Below are positions 16,734-27,273 of a stretch of DNA of 54,212 nucleotides, one piece after another. Positions within the stretch are counted from its first letter, which is position 1. Each line of letters opens with the position of its first letter. The stretch lies in assembly GCA_964535315.1 (NCBI GenBank), contig CAZHTS010000028.1, positions 1 through 54,212 of the forward strand, given 5' to 3'. Made by a program: the position numbers and the translations under genes. Origin of the DNA: CAZHTS01 sp964535315 (GTDB lineage: Bacteria; Chloroflexota; Anaerolineae; Anaerolineales; Anaerolineaceae). The notes below the pieces were generated by a model. It was given only the letters and a program-made list of their open reading frames with translations. It did not search any database and was not told the origin of the DNA.

Positions 16734-17662
16734 TCCCAACGACTCCTCCACTCATCGCATTGCTGTTGTTTCCGGGCGGCCTGCTGCTGATGGCGGGTGG
16801 GCTGCTGTATGAATGGGCCGACCGCAAGCTGGTAGCCCGTTTCCAGAACCGTATCGGGCCGCGCTGGTTCCAGCCGCTGGCCGACATCATCAAACTGCTG
16901 GCCAAGGAAGAAGTGGTGCCCACCGGCGTGCAGCCGGGGCTGTTTGTGGCGCTGCCGATTGTGGCGCTGGCGGCGGCGCTGACGGCGGCGTTGTACGTGC
17001 CGCTGTTTGGTCTTCTGCCGCCCTTCAGCTTTCGCGGCGACCTGGTGGTGACGATCTACCTGTTGAGCCTGATGACGCTGAGCATGGGTCTGGCGGGCGC
17101 CAACACGGTCGATCGTTTCTCGTTGATCGGCGCCACACGTATGTTTACGCAGTTGTTCTCGTACGAGGCGCCTTTCTTGCTGGCCCTGCTGGGGCCGGCG
17201 GTGGCGGCGGGCAGCTGGCAGATCAGCGAGATCAACGCGTATGCGCACGCGCACTGGTGGATGATCCTGCCGCAGATCTTTGGTTTTCTGGTGGCGCTGG
17301 TGGGTTTGATGGGCAAGCTGGAGTTGCCGCCCTTCGATGCGCCTGAAGCCGAAACGGAAATCGTCTCGGGCGCCCTGACCGAGTACAGCGGTCGTGGCCT
17401 GGCGATTTTCCGCATTGGCAAGGATGTGGAGTTGCTGGTGGGGTTGACGCTGGTTTCGGCCTTCTATCTGGGCGGGCTGGCCAATCCGTTGGAATTTGTG
17501 CTCAAGACCGGTGGTTTGCTGGTCGTGACCGCCATGTTACAATCGCTGTTTGCCCGCCTGCGCATCGACCAGACGGTGGGCATGTGGTGGCGGTTGGGCG
17601 CCATTCTGGCGCTGCTCAACTTATTGGTGGTCGTATTTGTATGGCGAGGGTTAGGCCTATGA
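16730..17662 (+). CDS. NuoH-like membrane anchor subunit
   Basis: 310 residues, about eight membrane helices. Family signatures are seen: RIGPRWFQPLADIIKLLAKE near the start, and the acidic quinone-chamber region PPFDAPEAETEIVSGALTEY followed by SGRGLAIFRIGKDVELLV. It anchors the catalytic arm and connects redox change to ion movement. The ATG overlaps the stop of the large-subunit gene, and its own stop overlaps the next start, so translation is coupled on both sides. Acidic residues of the E-channel are retained. Confidence 0.93.
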   Translation: MIPTTPPLIALLLFPGGLLLMAGGLLYEWADRKLVARFQNRIGPRWFQPLADIIKLLAKEEVVPTGVQPGLFVALPIVALAAALTAALYVPLFGLLPPFSFRGDLVVTIYLLSLMTLSMGLAGANTVDRFSLIGATRMFTQLFSYEAPFLLALLGPAVAAGSWQISEINAYAHAHWWMILPQIFGFLVALVGLMGKLELPPFDAPEAETEIVSGALTEYSGRGLAIFRIGKDVELLVGLTLVSAFYLGGLANPLEFVLKTGGLLVVTAMLQSLFARLRIDQTVGMWWRLGAILALLNLLVVVFVWRGLGL

Positions 17663-18087
17663 AACTCGGTGCAATGCTTAACGATGTGTTCGGCGCGTTG
17701 TTCAAACGCCCGGTGACCGAACGTTACCCGTTCGTGCGCAAAGAAGCGCCGGAGCGGCTGCGCGGCCAGTTGACCTGGGATCCGAGCAAGTGTACGGGGT
17801 GTATGTTGTGCGTCAAGGATTGCCCGTCGGATGCCATCGAATTGTTGGTGGTGGACAAGGTCAACAAGCGTTTTGTGATGCGCTATCACATCGATCGCTG
17901 CACATATTGCAGCCAGTGTGTGGAAAATTGTCGTTTCAAGTGCCTGGATATGTCCAGTGAGCAGTGGGAACTGGCGGCGTTGAAGAAAGAACCTTTCACC
18001 GTAAACTATGGAAGGGAAGAAGACATTGAAGCACTCCTGGCGCGATCTACTGAAGGCTGCCCTGAACCAGGCGCCCAAAACGGCTAA
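17659..18087 (+). CDS. NuoI-like ferredoxin subunit, two [4Fe-4S] clusters
   Basis: 142 residues. Two cluster motifs are visible: CTGCMLCVKDCP and CTYCSQCVENC; the second ends in NCRF rather than the usual NCP. It connects the small subunit to an external electron carrier. No NuoE/F/G-like NADH module is encoded here, so reduced ferredoxin is the likely partner. The start at 17659 overlaps the NuoH-like stop. The next gene may begin inside its last 80 bases. Confidence 0.92.
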   Translation: MKLGAMLNDVFGALFKRPVTERYPFVRKEAPERLRGQLTWDPSKCTGCMLCVKDCPSDAIELLVVDKVNKRFVMRYHIDRCTYCSQCVENCRFKCLDMSSEQWELAALKKEPFTVNYGREEDIEALLARSTEGCPEPGAQNG

Positions 18088-18535
18088 CCCTTTGCGGGTG
18101 GCGCTGGTTGGCGTCGGTAACGAACTGAACGGAGATGATGCTGCGGGGGTGGAGGTGGTGCGCCGGGTTACGGCGCAACGCCCGCCACCCCCGTGGCTAT
18201 TGTTATTGGAGGCGGGGCTGGCGCCCGAGAACTTCGGCGGTCCGCTGCGCCGCTTTGCGCCCGATCTTGTTGTGGTGGTGGACGCAGCCTGGCTGGACGA
18301 GCCGCCGGGCAGTGTGGCCTGGCTGGACTGGCAGGAGGCGGACGGATTGAGCGCCTCGACGCACAGCCTGCCGCTTTCCATGTTGGGCGCATATCTGGTG
18401 CACGAATTGGGCTGCCGGGTGGCGCTGCTGGGCATCCAGCCGGCGCAACTCGAATTTGGCCAGCCGCTCTCACCGGCGGTGGATGTGGCGGTGGAAATGG
18501 TTGTAACGGTCTGTCTGGATGCGGTCGGGCGTTAG
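18008..18535 (+). CDS. hydrogenase maturation protease, HycI/HyaD family
   Basis: Up to 175 residues. It belongs to peptidase family M52, which clips the C-terminal tail of the large subunit after Ni insertion. Motifs seen are VGVGNELNGDDAAGVEVV (metal-binding acid in GDD, as in HycI), VVVVDAAWLDEP and STHSLPLSMLGAYL (metal-binding His). The listed start overlaps the ferredoxin gene by 80 bp and has a weak ribosome site. TTG at 18026 after GGAAGGGAAG, or a start near 18092 just before the domain, are alternatives. Location inside the operon, with the matching tail on the large subunit, makes the role clear. Confidence 0.88.
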   Translation: MEGKKTLKHSWRDLLKAALNQAPKTANPLRVALVGVGNELNGDDAAGVEVVRRVTAQRPPPPWLLLLEAGLAPENFGGPLRRFAPDLVVVVDAAWLDEPPGSVAWLDWQEADGLSASTHSLPLSMLGAYLVHELGCRVALLGIQPAQLEFGQPLSPAVDVAVEMVVTVCLDAVGR

Positions 18536-18554
18536 CGCGGCCGCATCCGGGTTG

Positions 18555-19448
18555 CTACAGGCCGGTTTTAAGTGTTTCGCCGGCCAACATTTCGATAATA
18601 TTGAGCACGGCCGAATTATCTAAGCCGCCCAGGTCAAGCTGGGTCATGGCGTTAAATAATTGCGAATCGACGGCGGTCGAGGGCAGTGGCACGCCATATT
18701 GGCGGGCGGTTTCCAGGACGATGTTGAGGTCTTTGGCCTGCATGCTGGCCTTGAAGCCCGGCTGGCGGTTGCCCGAAAACAGGCGCGGCGGTTTGACGTC
18801 CAGCGTCCAGCATTGGGCGGCGCCGCCGCGGATGGCCTCGACCACTTTTTGCGGGTCGGCGCCGGCCTTCTGGGCGAAAATGAGTAGCTCGCCCATGGCG
18901 ACCATCTGAGCGGCGACCATAATCTGGTTGGCGGCCTTGGCGATCTGACCGCAGCCGGCGTCGCCGACGTGGGTGATGGATTTGCCCATTGCCTCAAAGA
19001 TTGGGCGCACTTCTTCCAGGGCATCGGCCGGGCCGCCGACCATGATGGCCAGGGTACCGTTGCGCGCCCCGATATCGCCGCCGCTGACCGGAGCGTCCAG
19101 GCTGCGCACGCCCTGCTCGCCCAGCTTTTCGGCGACCAGCCGGGCGCTGGCAGGTTTGATGGTGGAGTTGTCAACGAAGATGAGACCGGCGTGGGCGGCG
19201 GTGATGATGCCGTTTTCGCCCAATGCCACCTTCTCCACGTCGGGTGAATCGGGTAGATTGGTGAAAATGACGTCGACCTGGGCGGCTACCTCGGCCGGGC
19301 TGTGAGCGCGGCGGGCGCCCTCGGCCACCAGTTCGTCCACGGCTGCCTGGCTGCGGTTGTGCACCACCAGGGGGAAACCGGCCTTGAGAATGTTGCGGGC
19401 GATGGATTTACCCATCAGACCCAGACCAATATACCCTACCGTTTTCAT
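18555..19448 (-). CDS. beta-hydroxyacid dehydrogenase (GarR/3-hydroxyisobutyrate dehydrogenase family)
   Basis: 297 residues. An N-terminal Rossmann domain (VGYIGLGLMGKSIARNIL, then HNRS) is followed by the substrate signature DAPVSGGDIGARNGTLAIM and the catalytic Lys in GCGQIAKAANQIM. The family reduces or oxidises small beta-hydroxyacids such as tartronate semialdehyde or 3-hydroxyisobutyrate with NAD(P). The Arg after HN (HNRS) is often associated with NADP. It lies downstream of the GNAT gene on the same strand with a 37-bp gap, convergent with the hydrogenase operon at 20 bp. The true substrate cannot be told. Confidence 0.88.
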   Translation of the reverse strand: MKTVGYIGLGLMGKSIARNILKAGFPLVVHNRSQAAVDELVAEGARRAHSPAEVAAQVDVIFTNLPDSPDVEKVALGENGIITAAHAGLIFVDNSTIKPASARLVAEKLGEQGVRSLDAPVSGGDIGARNGTLAIMVGGPADALEEVRPIFEAMGKSITHVGDAGCGQIAKAANQIMVAAQMVAMGELLIFAQKAGADPQKVVEAIRGGAAQCWTLDVKPPRLFSGNRQPGFKASMQAKDLNIVLETARQYGVPLPSTAVDSQLFNAMTQLDLGGLDNSAVLNIIEMLAGETLKTGL

Positions 19449-19485
19449 ATGAGTTTTCTCTACCTTTCAGGATTGGAATGAGGGT

Positions 19486-20043
19486 TCAGGCCGCATGCAA
19501 GGCGTACCAGTCGTCGCGCAGGATGCCCATCAACAGCCGGTCGGTGCGCTGGTTGTCGCGGTACACGGCGCTGCGCAGACGTCCTTCGTGGCGAAAGCCG
19601 GCTTTTTCGTAGGCGTGGACGGCGCGGCTGTTGCTGGCAATGACGTCCAGGCCGATGCGATACAGCCCCAGTTCGTTGAAGCCGTAGTTGAGCGCCAGGT
19701 TCAGGGCCTCACTGCCGTAGCCCTGGTCGCGATAGTCGGGGTCGCCGATGCCGATCGAGATCAGGCCGCTCTGGTTGTTCCATTCGATGCTGTGGATCGA
19801 AACGAAACCGATCAGGCGATCATCGGCCAGGGTGCGCAGATGGAAGGTAACGCCGTTGGGTTCGGGGCGGAAGCGTTCCATATCGGCGGCGGCGCCTTGG
19901 GTCGAACGCGGCCGGGCGTAATCGGTATCCAACTGGCGCGTATATTCGGCGTCGTTGGACCAGCGGGCGAACAACTCGGCGTCTTCGGGCTGAGGGGCGG
20001 CCAGGCGTAAACGAAGGCCGCTAAAAAGGGAAAAAGTGGTCAT
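19486..20043 (-). CDS. GNAT acetyltransferase, RimJ/RimL type
   Basis: 185 residues, a single GNAT domain that transfers an acetyl group from acetyl-CoA to an amine. Features are LRLAAPQPEDAELFARWSND at the start, IGIGDPDYRDQGYGSEALNL (acetyl-CoA pyrophosphate loop, QGYGSEA) and YRIGLDVIASNSRAVHAYEK followed by AGFRHEGRLR. This is the pattern of protein N-terminal or small-molecule amine acetyltransferases. It is probably cotranscribed with the dehydrogenase at 18555. The minus-strand promoter was not clear. Confidence 0.87.
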   Translation of the reverse strand: MTTFSLFSGLRLRLAAPQPEDAELFARWSNDAEYTRQLDTDYARPRSTQGAAADMERFRPEPNGVTFHLRTLADDRLIGFVSIHSIEWNNQSGLISIGIGDPDYRDQGYGSEALNLALNYGFNELGLYRIGLDVIASNSRAVHAYEKAGFRHEGRLRSAVYRDNQRTDRLLMGILRDDWYALHAA

Positions 20044-20173
20044 GGGTGGTTGTATTTCCTCGCAGATCGTGTAAAATAAAGCCTATGTTGAATTATAAGG
20101 CCAAACTTGCCGGCCGCTTATGGTAAAAACGACAATCATCCAACTGGATAATTCCGAATCAGCCACCTGTCGG

Positions 20174-20202
20174 TTGACAAAATTGGTCTATTGTTCTACA
20201 AT
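20174..20202 (+). promoter_or_regulatory. promoter of the family 5 ABC transporter operon
   Basis: TTGACA (20174-20179), a 17-base spacer and TACAAT (20197-20202), nearly consensus. The predicted start near 20209 leaves a leader of about 160 bases before the ATG at 20370. I see no known riboswitch in this leader. The remaining 326-bp intergenic stretch from 20044 holds nothing else I can name. Confidence 0.75.
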
Positions 20203-20369
20203 GATGTACGGTATTTGTTATCCGGTATATTTTGTCTGGCAGTCCGGAGCATAGTTTCCCTCATATTTTCAGATTAAAAGTTTCAGAGCGAATCGTTGTT
20301 GTTTTGGGTCTATCTGGCAAACATGCCAGCGGTTTCTATTTACCCACCCTTATTCTTCTGGAGGACGAC

Positions 20370-21878
20370 ATGAAGAGACTTCGCTTTTGGATGACACTGG
20401 CCCTTGTGCTGGTTATCGCCGCGGGGTTGTTTGGCTGTACGCCGGCAGCCACGCCTAAGCCTGCCGAGCCGCAGGCACAACCCGCGGAAGCCACCAAGGC
20501 CCCCCAGGCAGCCGAGCCTACCAAGGCGGAACCGGCTGCTGCGCCGACCGAGGCCCCGAAGGCTGCAGAGCAGGCCACACTGATCATGGCGATGAACATG
20601 AACGATGTGGTTACCCTCGACCCGGCCTATGCAGGCGAAACCACCAACCTGATGATCCACATCAACACCTACGATACGCTGCTCGACATCCGCCCGGATG
20701 ACATCAACACGATCGTGCCGCGCCTGGCCGAGAAGTGGGAAGTCAACCCCGAGTGGACCGAGTTCACCTTCCACCTGCGCAAGGACGCCAAGTTTGCCTC
20801 GGGCAACCCGGTGACGGCGGCGGACGTGGCTTTCTCGTGGAACCGTCTGCTCAACGTGGCCGGCGCGCCGGCCTTCAACCTGGACGGCGTCGAGAAGGTC
20901 GAGGCGGTGGACGAACTGACCGTCAAGGTCACCACCAAGGAACCCCTGCCGCAATTCCTGGCGAGCGCCTGCAACCCGAGCCTGGGCATCCAGGACTCCA
21001 AGCTGGTCAAGGAACACGGCGGTACGGATGCNNNNNNNNNNNNNNNNNNNNNNNNNNNNNNNNNNNNNNNNNNNNNNNNNNNNNNNNNNNNNNNNNNNNN
21101 NNNNNNNNNNNNNNNNNNNNNNNNNNNNNNNCAGACGTTGGACATGAACTACCTGGCGATGACCTCCAACTGCAAAACCGAACTGAGCCCCGAATCGGCG
21201 GCGGCGTTGTGCAAGAAGGAAGTGCGCCAGGCGGTGGCAGCGGCCATCGATTATGAGGGCGTGATCAAGGCGGTGTTGAGCGGTTACGGCACGCGCGCCC
21301 CCAGCATCATCCCGGTGGGTGTGGCGGGTATCGACGCCAACGACGCCAAGGGTCGTGACCTGGAGAAGGCCAAGAAGCTGCTGGCCGACGCCGGTTATGC
21401 CAAGGGCCTGAAGCTGGATCTGTACTACGGCTCCAACCCGACCCGTGAAACGATTGCGGCCAAGCTCAAGTCTGACCTGGCCGAGGCGGGCATTGATTTG
21501 ACCCTCAAGCCGCTCGAGCAGAGCGTTTACCTCTCGGAAATGCGCGCTCAGAAGTTGCCGACGGCCTTTGGCGGCTGGACGCCCGACTATCTGGACGTGA
21601 CGATGTGGACCGATTACTTCGCTCTGGGTGATCGCAGTATCGCCTTCCGTATGTGGTACAGCAACCCCGAGGCGAGCGCCCTGGCCAAGGAAATCCGCAC
21701 CACGGCCGACCCGGTCAAGCGCAAGGCGGCGGTGGACAAGCTGCAGGCCGTGCTGATCGAGGACATGCCTTACACCATGTTGTATCAGATCCAGACGGTG
21801 CACGCCTACCGCAGCGATCTGAAGGGTTTCAAGTATCATCCGGTCTGGTTCATCGATTTCTGGGAACTGTCCAAGTAA
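20370..21878 (+). CDS. ABC transporter substrate-binding lipoprotein, family 5 (peptide/nickel type), with assembly gap
   Basis: A lipoprotein signal (LALVLVIAAGLFGC, Cys as lipidation site) is followed by an Ala/Pro/Glu-rich linker. The SBP_bac_5 fold then begins with DVVTLDPAYAGETTNLMIH and FTFHLRKDAKFASGNPVTAA. A run of 100 N at 21032-21131 interrupts the gene; the frame resumes with TLDMNYLAMTSNCKT and ends with YRSDLKGFKYHPVWFIDF. The family usually has over 100 residues here, so the true gap is probably longer than 100 bases. Start chosen by CTGGAGG upstream. It delivers oligopeptides or similar ligands to the permeases that follow. Ligand unknown. Confidence 0.9.
   Translation: MKRLRFWMTLALVLVIAAGLFGCTPAATPKPAEPQAQPAEATKAPQAAEPTKAEPAAAPTEAPKAAEQATLIMAMNMNDVVTLDPAYAGETTNLMIHINTYDTLLDIRPDDINTIVPRLAEKWEVNPEWTEFTFHLRKDAKFASGNPVTAADVAFSWNRLLNVAGAPAFNLDGVEKVEAVDELTVKVTTKEPLPQFLASACNPSLGIQDSKLVKEHGGTDXXXXXXXXXXXXXXXXXXXXXXXXXXXXXXXXXXQTLDMNYLAMTSNCKTELSPESAAALCKKEVRQAVAAAIDYEGVIKAVLSGYGTRAPSIIPVGVAGIDANDAKGRDLEKAKKLLADAGYAKGLKLDLYYGSNPTRETIAAKLKSDLAEAGIDLTLKPLEQSVYLSEMRAQKLPTAFGGWTPDYLDVTMWTDYFALGDRSIAFRMWYSNPEASALAKEIRTTADPVKRKAAVDKLQAVLIEDMPYTMLYQIQTVHAYRSDLKGFKYHPVWFIDFWELSK
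21032..21131. other. assembly gap (100 N)
   Basis: Exactly 100 N bases, the usual placeholder for a gap of unknown size. It falls inside the substrate-binding protein gene. Confidence 0.99.
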
Positions 21879-21938
21879 CCGGTTTGCGCCGGTGTCCAAT
21901 GGGGGCGGGTACGCCCGCCCCCATTTCAGGAGCGTTGA

Positions 21939-22958
21939 ATGAACTTAGCGAGCCATTTTTTGCGCCGACTCTTGCTGATGATCCCAATGGTCATTGGCAT
22001 TACGCTTTTGTTGTTTCTGGTTTCGCGCGCCGTACCGGTCAATCCGTTAGCGGTGATTCTGACCGAAAAATCGATGGACGATCCTGAAGCGGTGAAGGCC
22101 GCCACCGAAAAGTGGGGGCTGGATAAGCCGTTGTCCGAGCAGTATCTCATTTATTTAGCCAACCTGGCGCAGGGCGATCTGGGCGTTTCCTTCAAGACCA
22201 AGAACCCGGTGGTGAATGACCTGAAGGACTTCTTGCCGGCGACGATGGAACTGGCGCTGGGCTCGTTTATTTTTGCCCTGCTGCTGGGGCTGCCGCTGGG
22301 CATCGTTTCGGCCATTCGCCCGGGCAGTTTTATCGACCAGTTTACCCGGGTTGTCTCGTTGTTGGGCGCCTCGATGCCGCCTTTCTGGTCGGGTTTGTTG
22401 GTGCTGTTTGTGTTTTATTATAAGTTGGGCCTGGCGCCAGGGCCGGGGCGCATCGATTCGCGCATCGGCGCGCCGACCAATATCACCGGCTTGTTTGTGT
22501 TCGATTCACTGGTGACGGGCAACTCGGCGGCCTTCTGGTCGTCGCTCTCTCACCTCATTCTTCCTTCGATCATTCTGGGCTGGTTCACCCTGGCGCTGCT
22601 GGCGCGGGTGACGCGCTCTTCGATGTTGGAGGTCTTGTGTCAGGATTACATCCGCACGGCGCGTGGCAAAGGGGTGCGTTATCCCAACATTCTGATCCAT
22701 CACGCCCTGCGCAATGCGCTTATCCCGCTGGTCACCGTTCTGGGCCTGGCGTTTGCCGGGTTGATGAGCGGCGCTATCATGACCGAGACCATTTTTGCCT
22801 GGCCGGGGATTGGGCGTTATGCGGTTGAATCTTCGGCCAACCTGGATTACCCCTCGTTGATGGGGGCCACGTTGTTGATCGCCGTTGTTTATATGTTTAT
22901 GAATCTGTTGGTCGATATGTTGTATGCGGTGATCGACCCGCGCATCCGGGAGGCCTGA
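21939..22958 (+). CDS. ABC transporter permease, DppB/OppB type
   Basis: 339 residues, about six membrane helices. The N-terminus MNLASHFLRRLLLMIPMVIG and FLVSRAVPVNP are typical of DppB. The EAA loop that contacts the ATPase is seen in QDYIRTARGKGVRYPNILIH, then HALRNALIPLVTVLG and ETIFAWPGIGRYAVES. GGAGCG lies before the ATG. It follows the binding-protein gene by 60 bp and precedes the second permease by two bases. Confidence 0.93.
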   Translation: MNLASHFLRRLLLMIPMVIGITLLLFLVSRAVPVNPLAVILTEKSMDDPEAVKAATEKWGLDKPLSEQYLIYLANLAQGDLGVSFKTKNPVVNDLKDFLPATMELALGSFIFALLLGLPLGIVSAIRPGSFIDQFTRVVSLLGASMPPFWSGLLVLFVFYYKLGLAPGPGRIDSRIGAPTNITGLFVFDSLVTGNSAAFWSSLSHLILPSIILGWFTLALLARVTRSSMLEVLCQDYIRTARGKGVRYPNILIHHALRNALIPLVTVLGLAFAGLMSGAIMTETIFAWPGIGRYAVESSANLDYPSLMGATLLIAVVYMFMNLLVDMLYAVIDPRIREA

Positions 22959-22960
22959 GC

Positions 22961-23839
22961 ATGGCAGCACAAACTGAGATCAAGCAACTGCCACAATATA
23001 AGTCAGAAGATCCGTGGGCGCGCCGGCTGCGGGCTTTGCGCCACAACGGCATGGCCATGTTCGGCCTGGCGATTATTGTGTTGTGGGCCGTTATCGCCCT
23101 GTTGGCGCCGCTGATCGCCCCGTACGATCCGCTGGGACAGAACCTGGGGGTGCGTTTGCAGCCGCCTTCGGGCTCTTATTGGTTCGGTACGGACGAACTG
23201 GGGCGCGACGTGTTCAGTCGGGTGATTTATGGGGCGCGTATCTCGCTGCCGATTGGGTTTGTGGTGGTGGTGTTTGCCATGACGGTGGGCTCGTTGATCG
23301 GCGCTTCGGCCGGCTATTTTGGCGGCGCTTACGATCTGATCATCATGCGCCTGGCGGATATTACCCTGGCCTTCCCTTCTATCGTTCTGGCGCTGGCAAT
23401 TGCGGCGGCGTTGGGGCCGGGGTTGTCGAACGCCTTAATCGCCATGGTGCTGGTGTGGTGGCCGGAGTTTGCCCGTTTGATGCGCGGCCAGGTGTTGAGC
23501 GTGCGCAACAACGAATATGTGACGGCGGCGGTGGTGATCGGGGCGTCGCGCTGGCGGGTGCTCTTCCAGCACATTTTGCCCAATACCTTTGCGCCGGTCC
23601 TGGTCAAGGCTTCGCTGGACGCCGGCAGCGCCATCCTCAACATCGCCGCCCTGAGTTTCATCGGCCTGGGCGCGGTGCCGCCCACCCCGGAGTGGGGCGC
23701 CATGATTTCGCTGGGACGCTACAAGTTCTACAACTGGTGGCTGACCACCTTCCCCGGCCTGGCCATCCTGACGGTGGTGCTGGGGTATAACTTCTTCGGT
23801 GACGGCGTGCGCGATGCCTTCGATCCCCGCATGACGTGA
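22961..23839 (+). CDS. ABC transporter permease, DppC/OppC type
   Basis: 292 residues with an N-terminal cytoplasmic tail, then helices. Signatures are YWFGTDELGRDVFSRVIYGA, the EAA loop in EYVTAAVVIGASRWRVLFQH and the C-terminal GYNFFGDGVRDAFDPRM, all standard for DppC. It completes the membrane part of the importer. The usual DppD and DppF ATPase genes do not follow, so the ATPases must be encoded elsewhere or shared. Confidence 0.93.
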   Translation: MAAQTEIKQLPQYKSEDPWARRLRALRHNGMAMFGLAIIVLWAVIALLAPLIAPYDPLGQNLGVRLQPPSGSYWFGTDELGRDVFSRVIYGARISLPIGFVVVVFAMTVGSLIGASAGYFGGAYDLIIMRLADITLAFPSIVLALAIAAALGPGLSNALIAMVLVWWPEFARLMRGQVLSVRNNEYVTAAVVIGASRWRVLFQHILPNTFAPVLVKASLDAGSAILNIAALSFIGLGAVPPTPEWGAMISLGRYKFYNWWLTTFPGLAILTVVLGYNFFGDGVRDAFDPRMT

Positions 23840-23845
23840 TACAAT
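23837..23845 (+). promoter_or_regulatory. extended -10 element for the 23853 gene
   Basis: TGATACAAT ends seven bases before the ATG at 23853, which would put transcription start at or next to the A of ATG, giving a leaderless mRNA. It overlaps the stop region of the DppC gene. No -35 box is clear. Confidence 0.45.
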
Positions 23846-23852
23846 AGGGCGG

Positions 23853-24149
23853 ATGAAAACCGCCACGCTATCGACAAAATTTCTTCTGCTAATCCTGGCG
23901 GCGGCCCTTGCGGCGGCCGCCTGGTGGTTAATCGCCACGCCGGACGGCTGGTCGTTGTTAACCGCGTATTCGGATCCGTATGCCGTCTGTTATGCGCCCG
24001 ACCTGGACGAAGAGACTCTGGCCGCCTATCGCGGCGTTTCGGTGGCGCAGATCCAGGCGGTCAAAGACCGGTACGGCAAGAGTAACCGCTCGCTGTGCCT
24101 GGCTTCGGGCAACAAACTGGCGCGCATGATCCTCCATTCCAGCCCGTAG
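23853..24149 (+). CDS. small hypothetical protein with N-terminal membrane helix
   Basis: 98 residues. An N-terminal hydrophobic helix (FLLLILAAALAAAAWWLIA, residues 9-27) acts as signal or anchor, and the remaining 65 residues would be outside. Two Cys (YAVCYAP and RSLCLAS) could form a disulfide. The segment YRGVSVAQIQAVKDRYGKSN is probably helical. I recognise no family. It has its own extended -10 element and ends at the terminator at 24174-24210, so it is probably a separate transcript from the ABC operon. Confidence 0.6.
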   Translation: MKTATLSTKFLLLILAAALAAAAWWLIATPDGWSLLTAYSDPYAVCYAPDLDEETLAAYRGVSVAQIQAVKDRYGKSNRSLCLASGNKLARMILHSSP

Positions 24150-24173
24150 CAGGTTGAGACGGTGAGAATCAAT

Positions 24174-24210
24174 AAGGAGCCTGTTTTTCCACAGGCTCCT
24201 TGTCTGTTTT
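24174..24210. terminator. bidirectional intrinsic terminator
   Basis: AAGGAGCCTGT (24174-24184) pairs with ACAGGCTCCTT (24191-24201) around TTTTCC, followed by GTCTGTTTT. It lies between the 23853 gene and the convergent end of valS and can serve both. Confidence 0.85.
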
Positions 24211-24223
24211 AAGGGCGCTTGTC

Positions 24224-26914
<2,691 letters not shown>

Positions 26915-26926
26915 TCGGTCCTCCAA

Positions 26927-27207
26927 ATAAAAAATCCTTTCGCCATCAGAGGACGAAAGGGTTCCTTCCGTGGTACCACCTCCATTCGCCAGCCGGGGCT
27001 GGCGCACTCCTGCCTGGACAGAGACATCCAGGTCTCGCGCTAACGGGCTCACCCGTGCCGGTCTACTGGCCCTGAGCGGGTTTTCTTCGGCAATGACTCC
27101 AAACGACTTCGGCCGGGGTTGTCTGTGGAGGCTTACAGCCTGAGACCTCCTTCTCTGGCAGCCTACCGCCGGCGTACTCCTTTTGGACGAGGCTGTATAG
27201 GATTGTT
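26927..27207 (-). ncRNA. T-box leader controlling valS
   Basis: Read on the minus strand. The T-box sequence GGTGGTACCACGG lies at 26980-26968. Its UGGU would pair with the acceptor end of a tRNA with discriminator A, as in tRNA-Val. A terminator follows: CCTTTCG (26960-26954) pairs with CGAAAGG (26942-26936), then ATTTTTT. The upstream region has stem I-like sequence with AGTACGC and a possible GUC (Val) specifier at 27107-27105. Uncharged tRNA-Val should stabilise the antiterminator and let transcription reach valS. The exact specifier base is an inference. Confidence 0.9.
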
Positions 27208-27213
27208 AGGTTG

Positions 27214-27242
27214 ATTATACGAGGTTCGGGGTGCGGTGTCAA
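27214..27242 (-). promoter_or_regulatory. promoter of T-box/valS
   Basis: Minus strand: TTGACA (27242-27237), a 17-base spacer and TATAAT (27219-27214), a full consensus match. Predicted transcription start is near 27207. It is back to back with the lexA promoter, 31 bp apart. Confidence 0.85.
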
Positions 27243-27273
27243 CGGCGTCGCGGTTTTTGGAAAAAACTGGCGC

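Noticed and set aside
10176..18087. Complex I (NADH-quinone oxidoreductase) operon
   Set aside because: The large subunit keeps both Ni-binding CxxC pairs and a processed tail, no NuoE/F/G genes exist here, and a hydrogenase maturation protease ends the operon.
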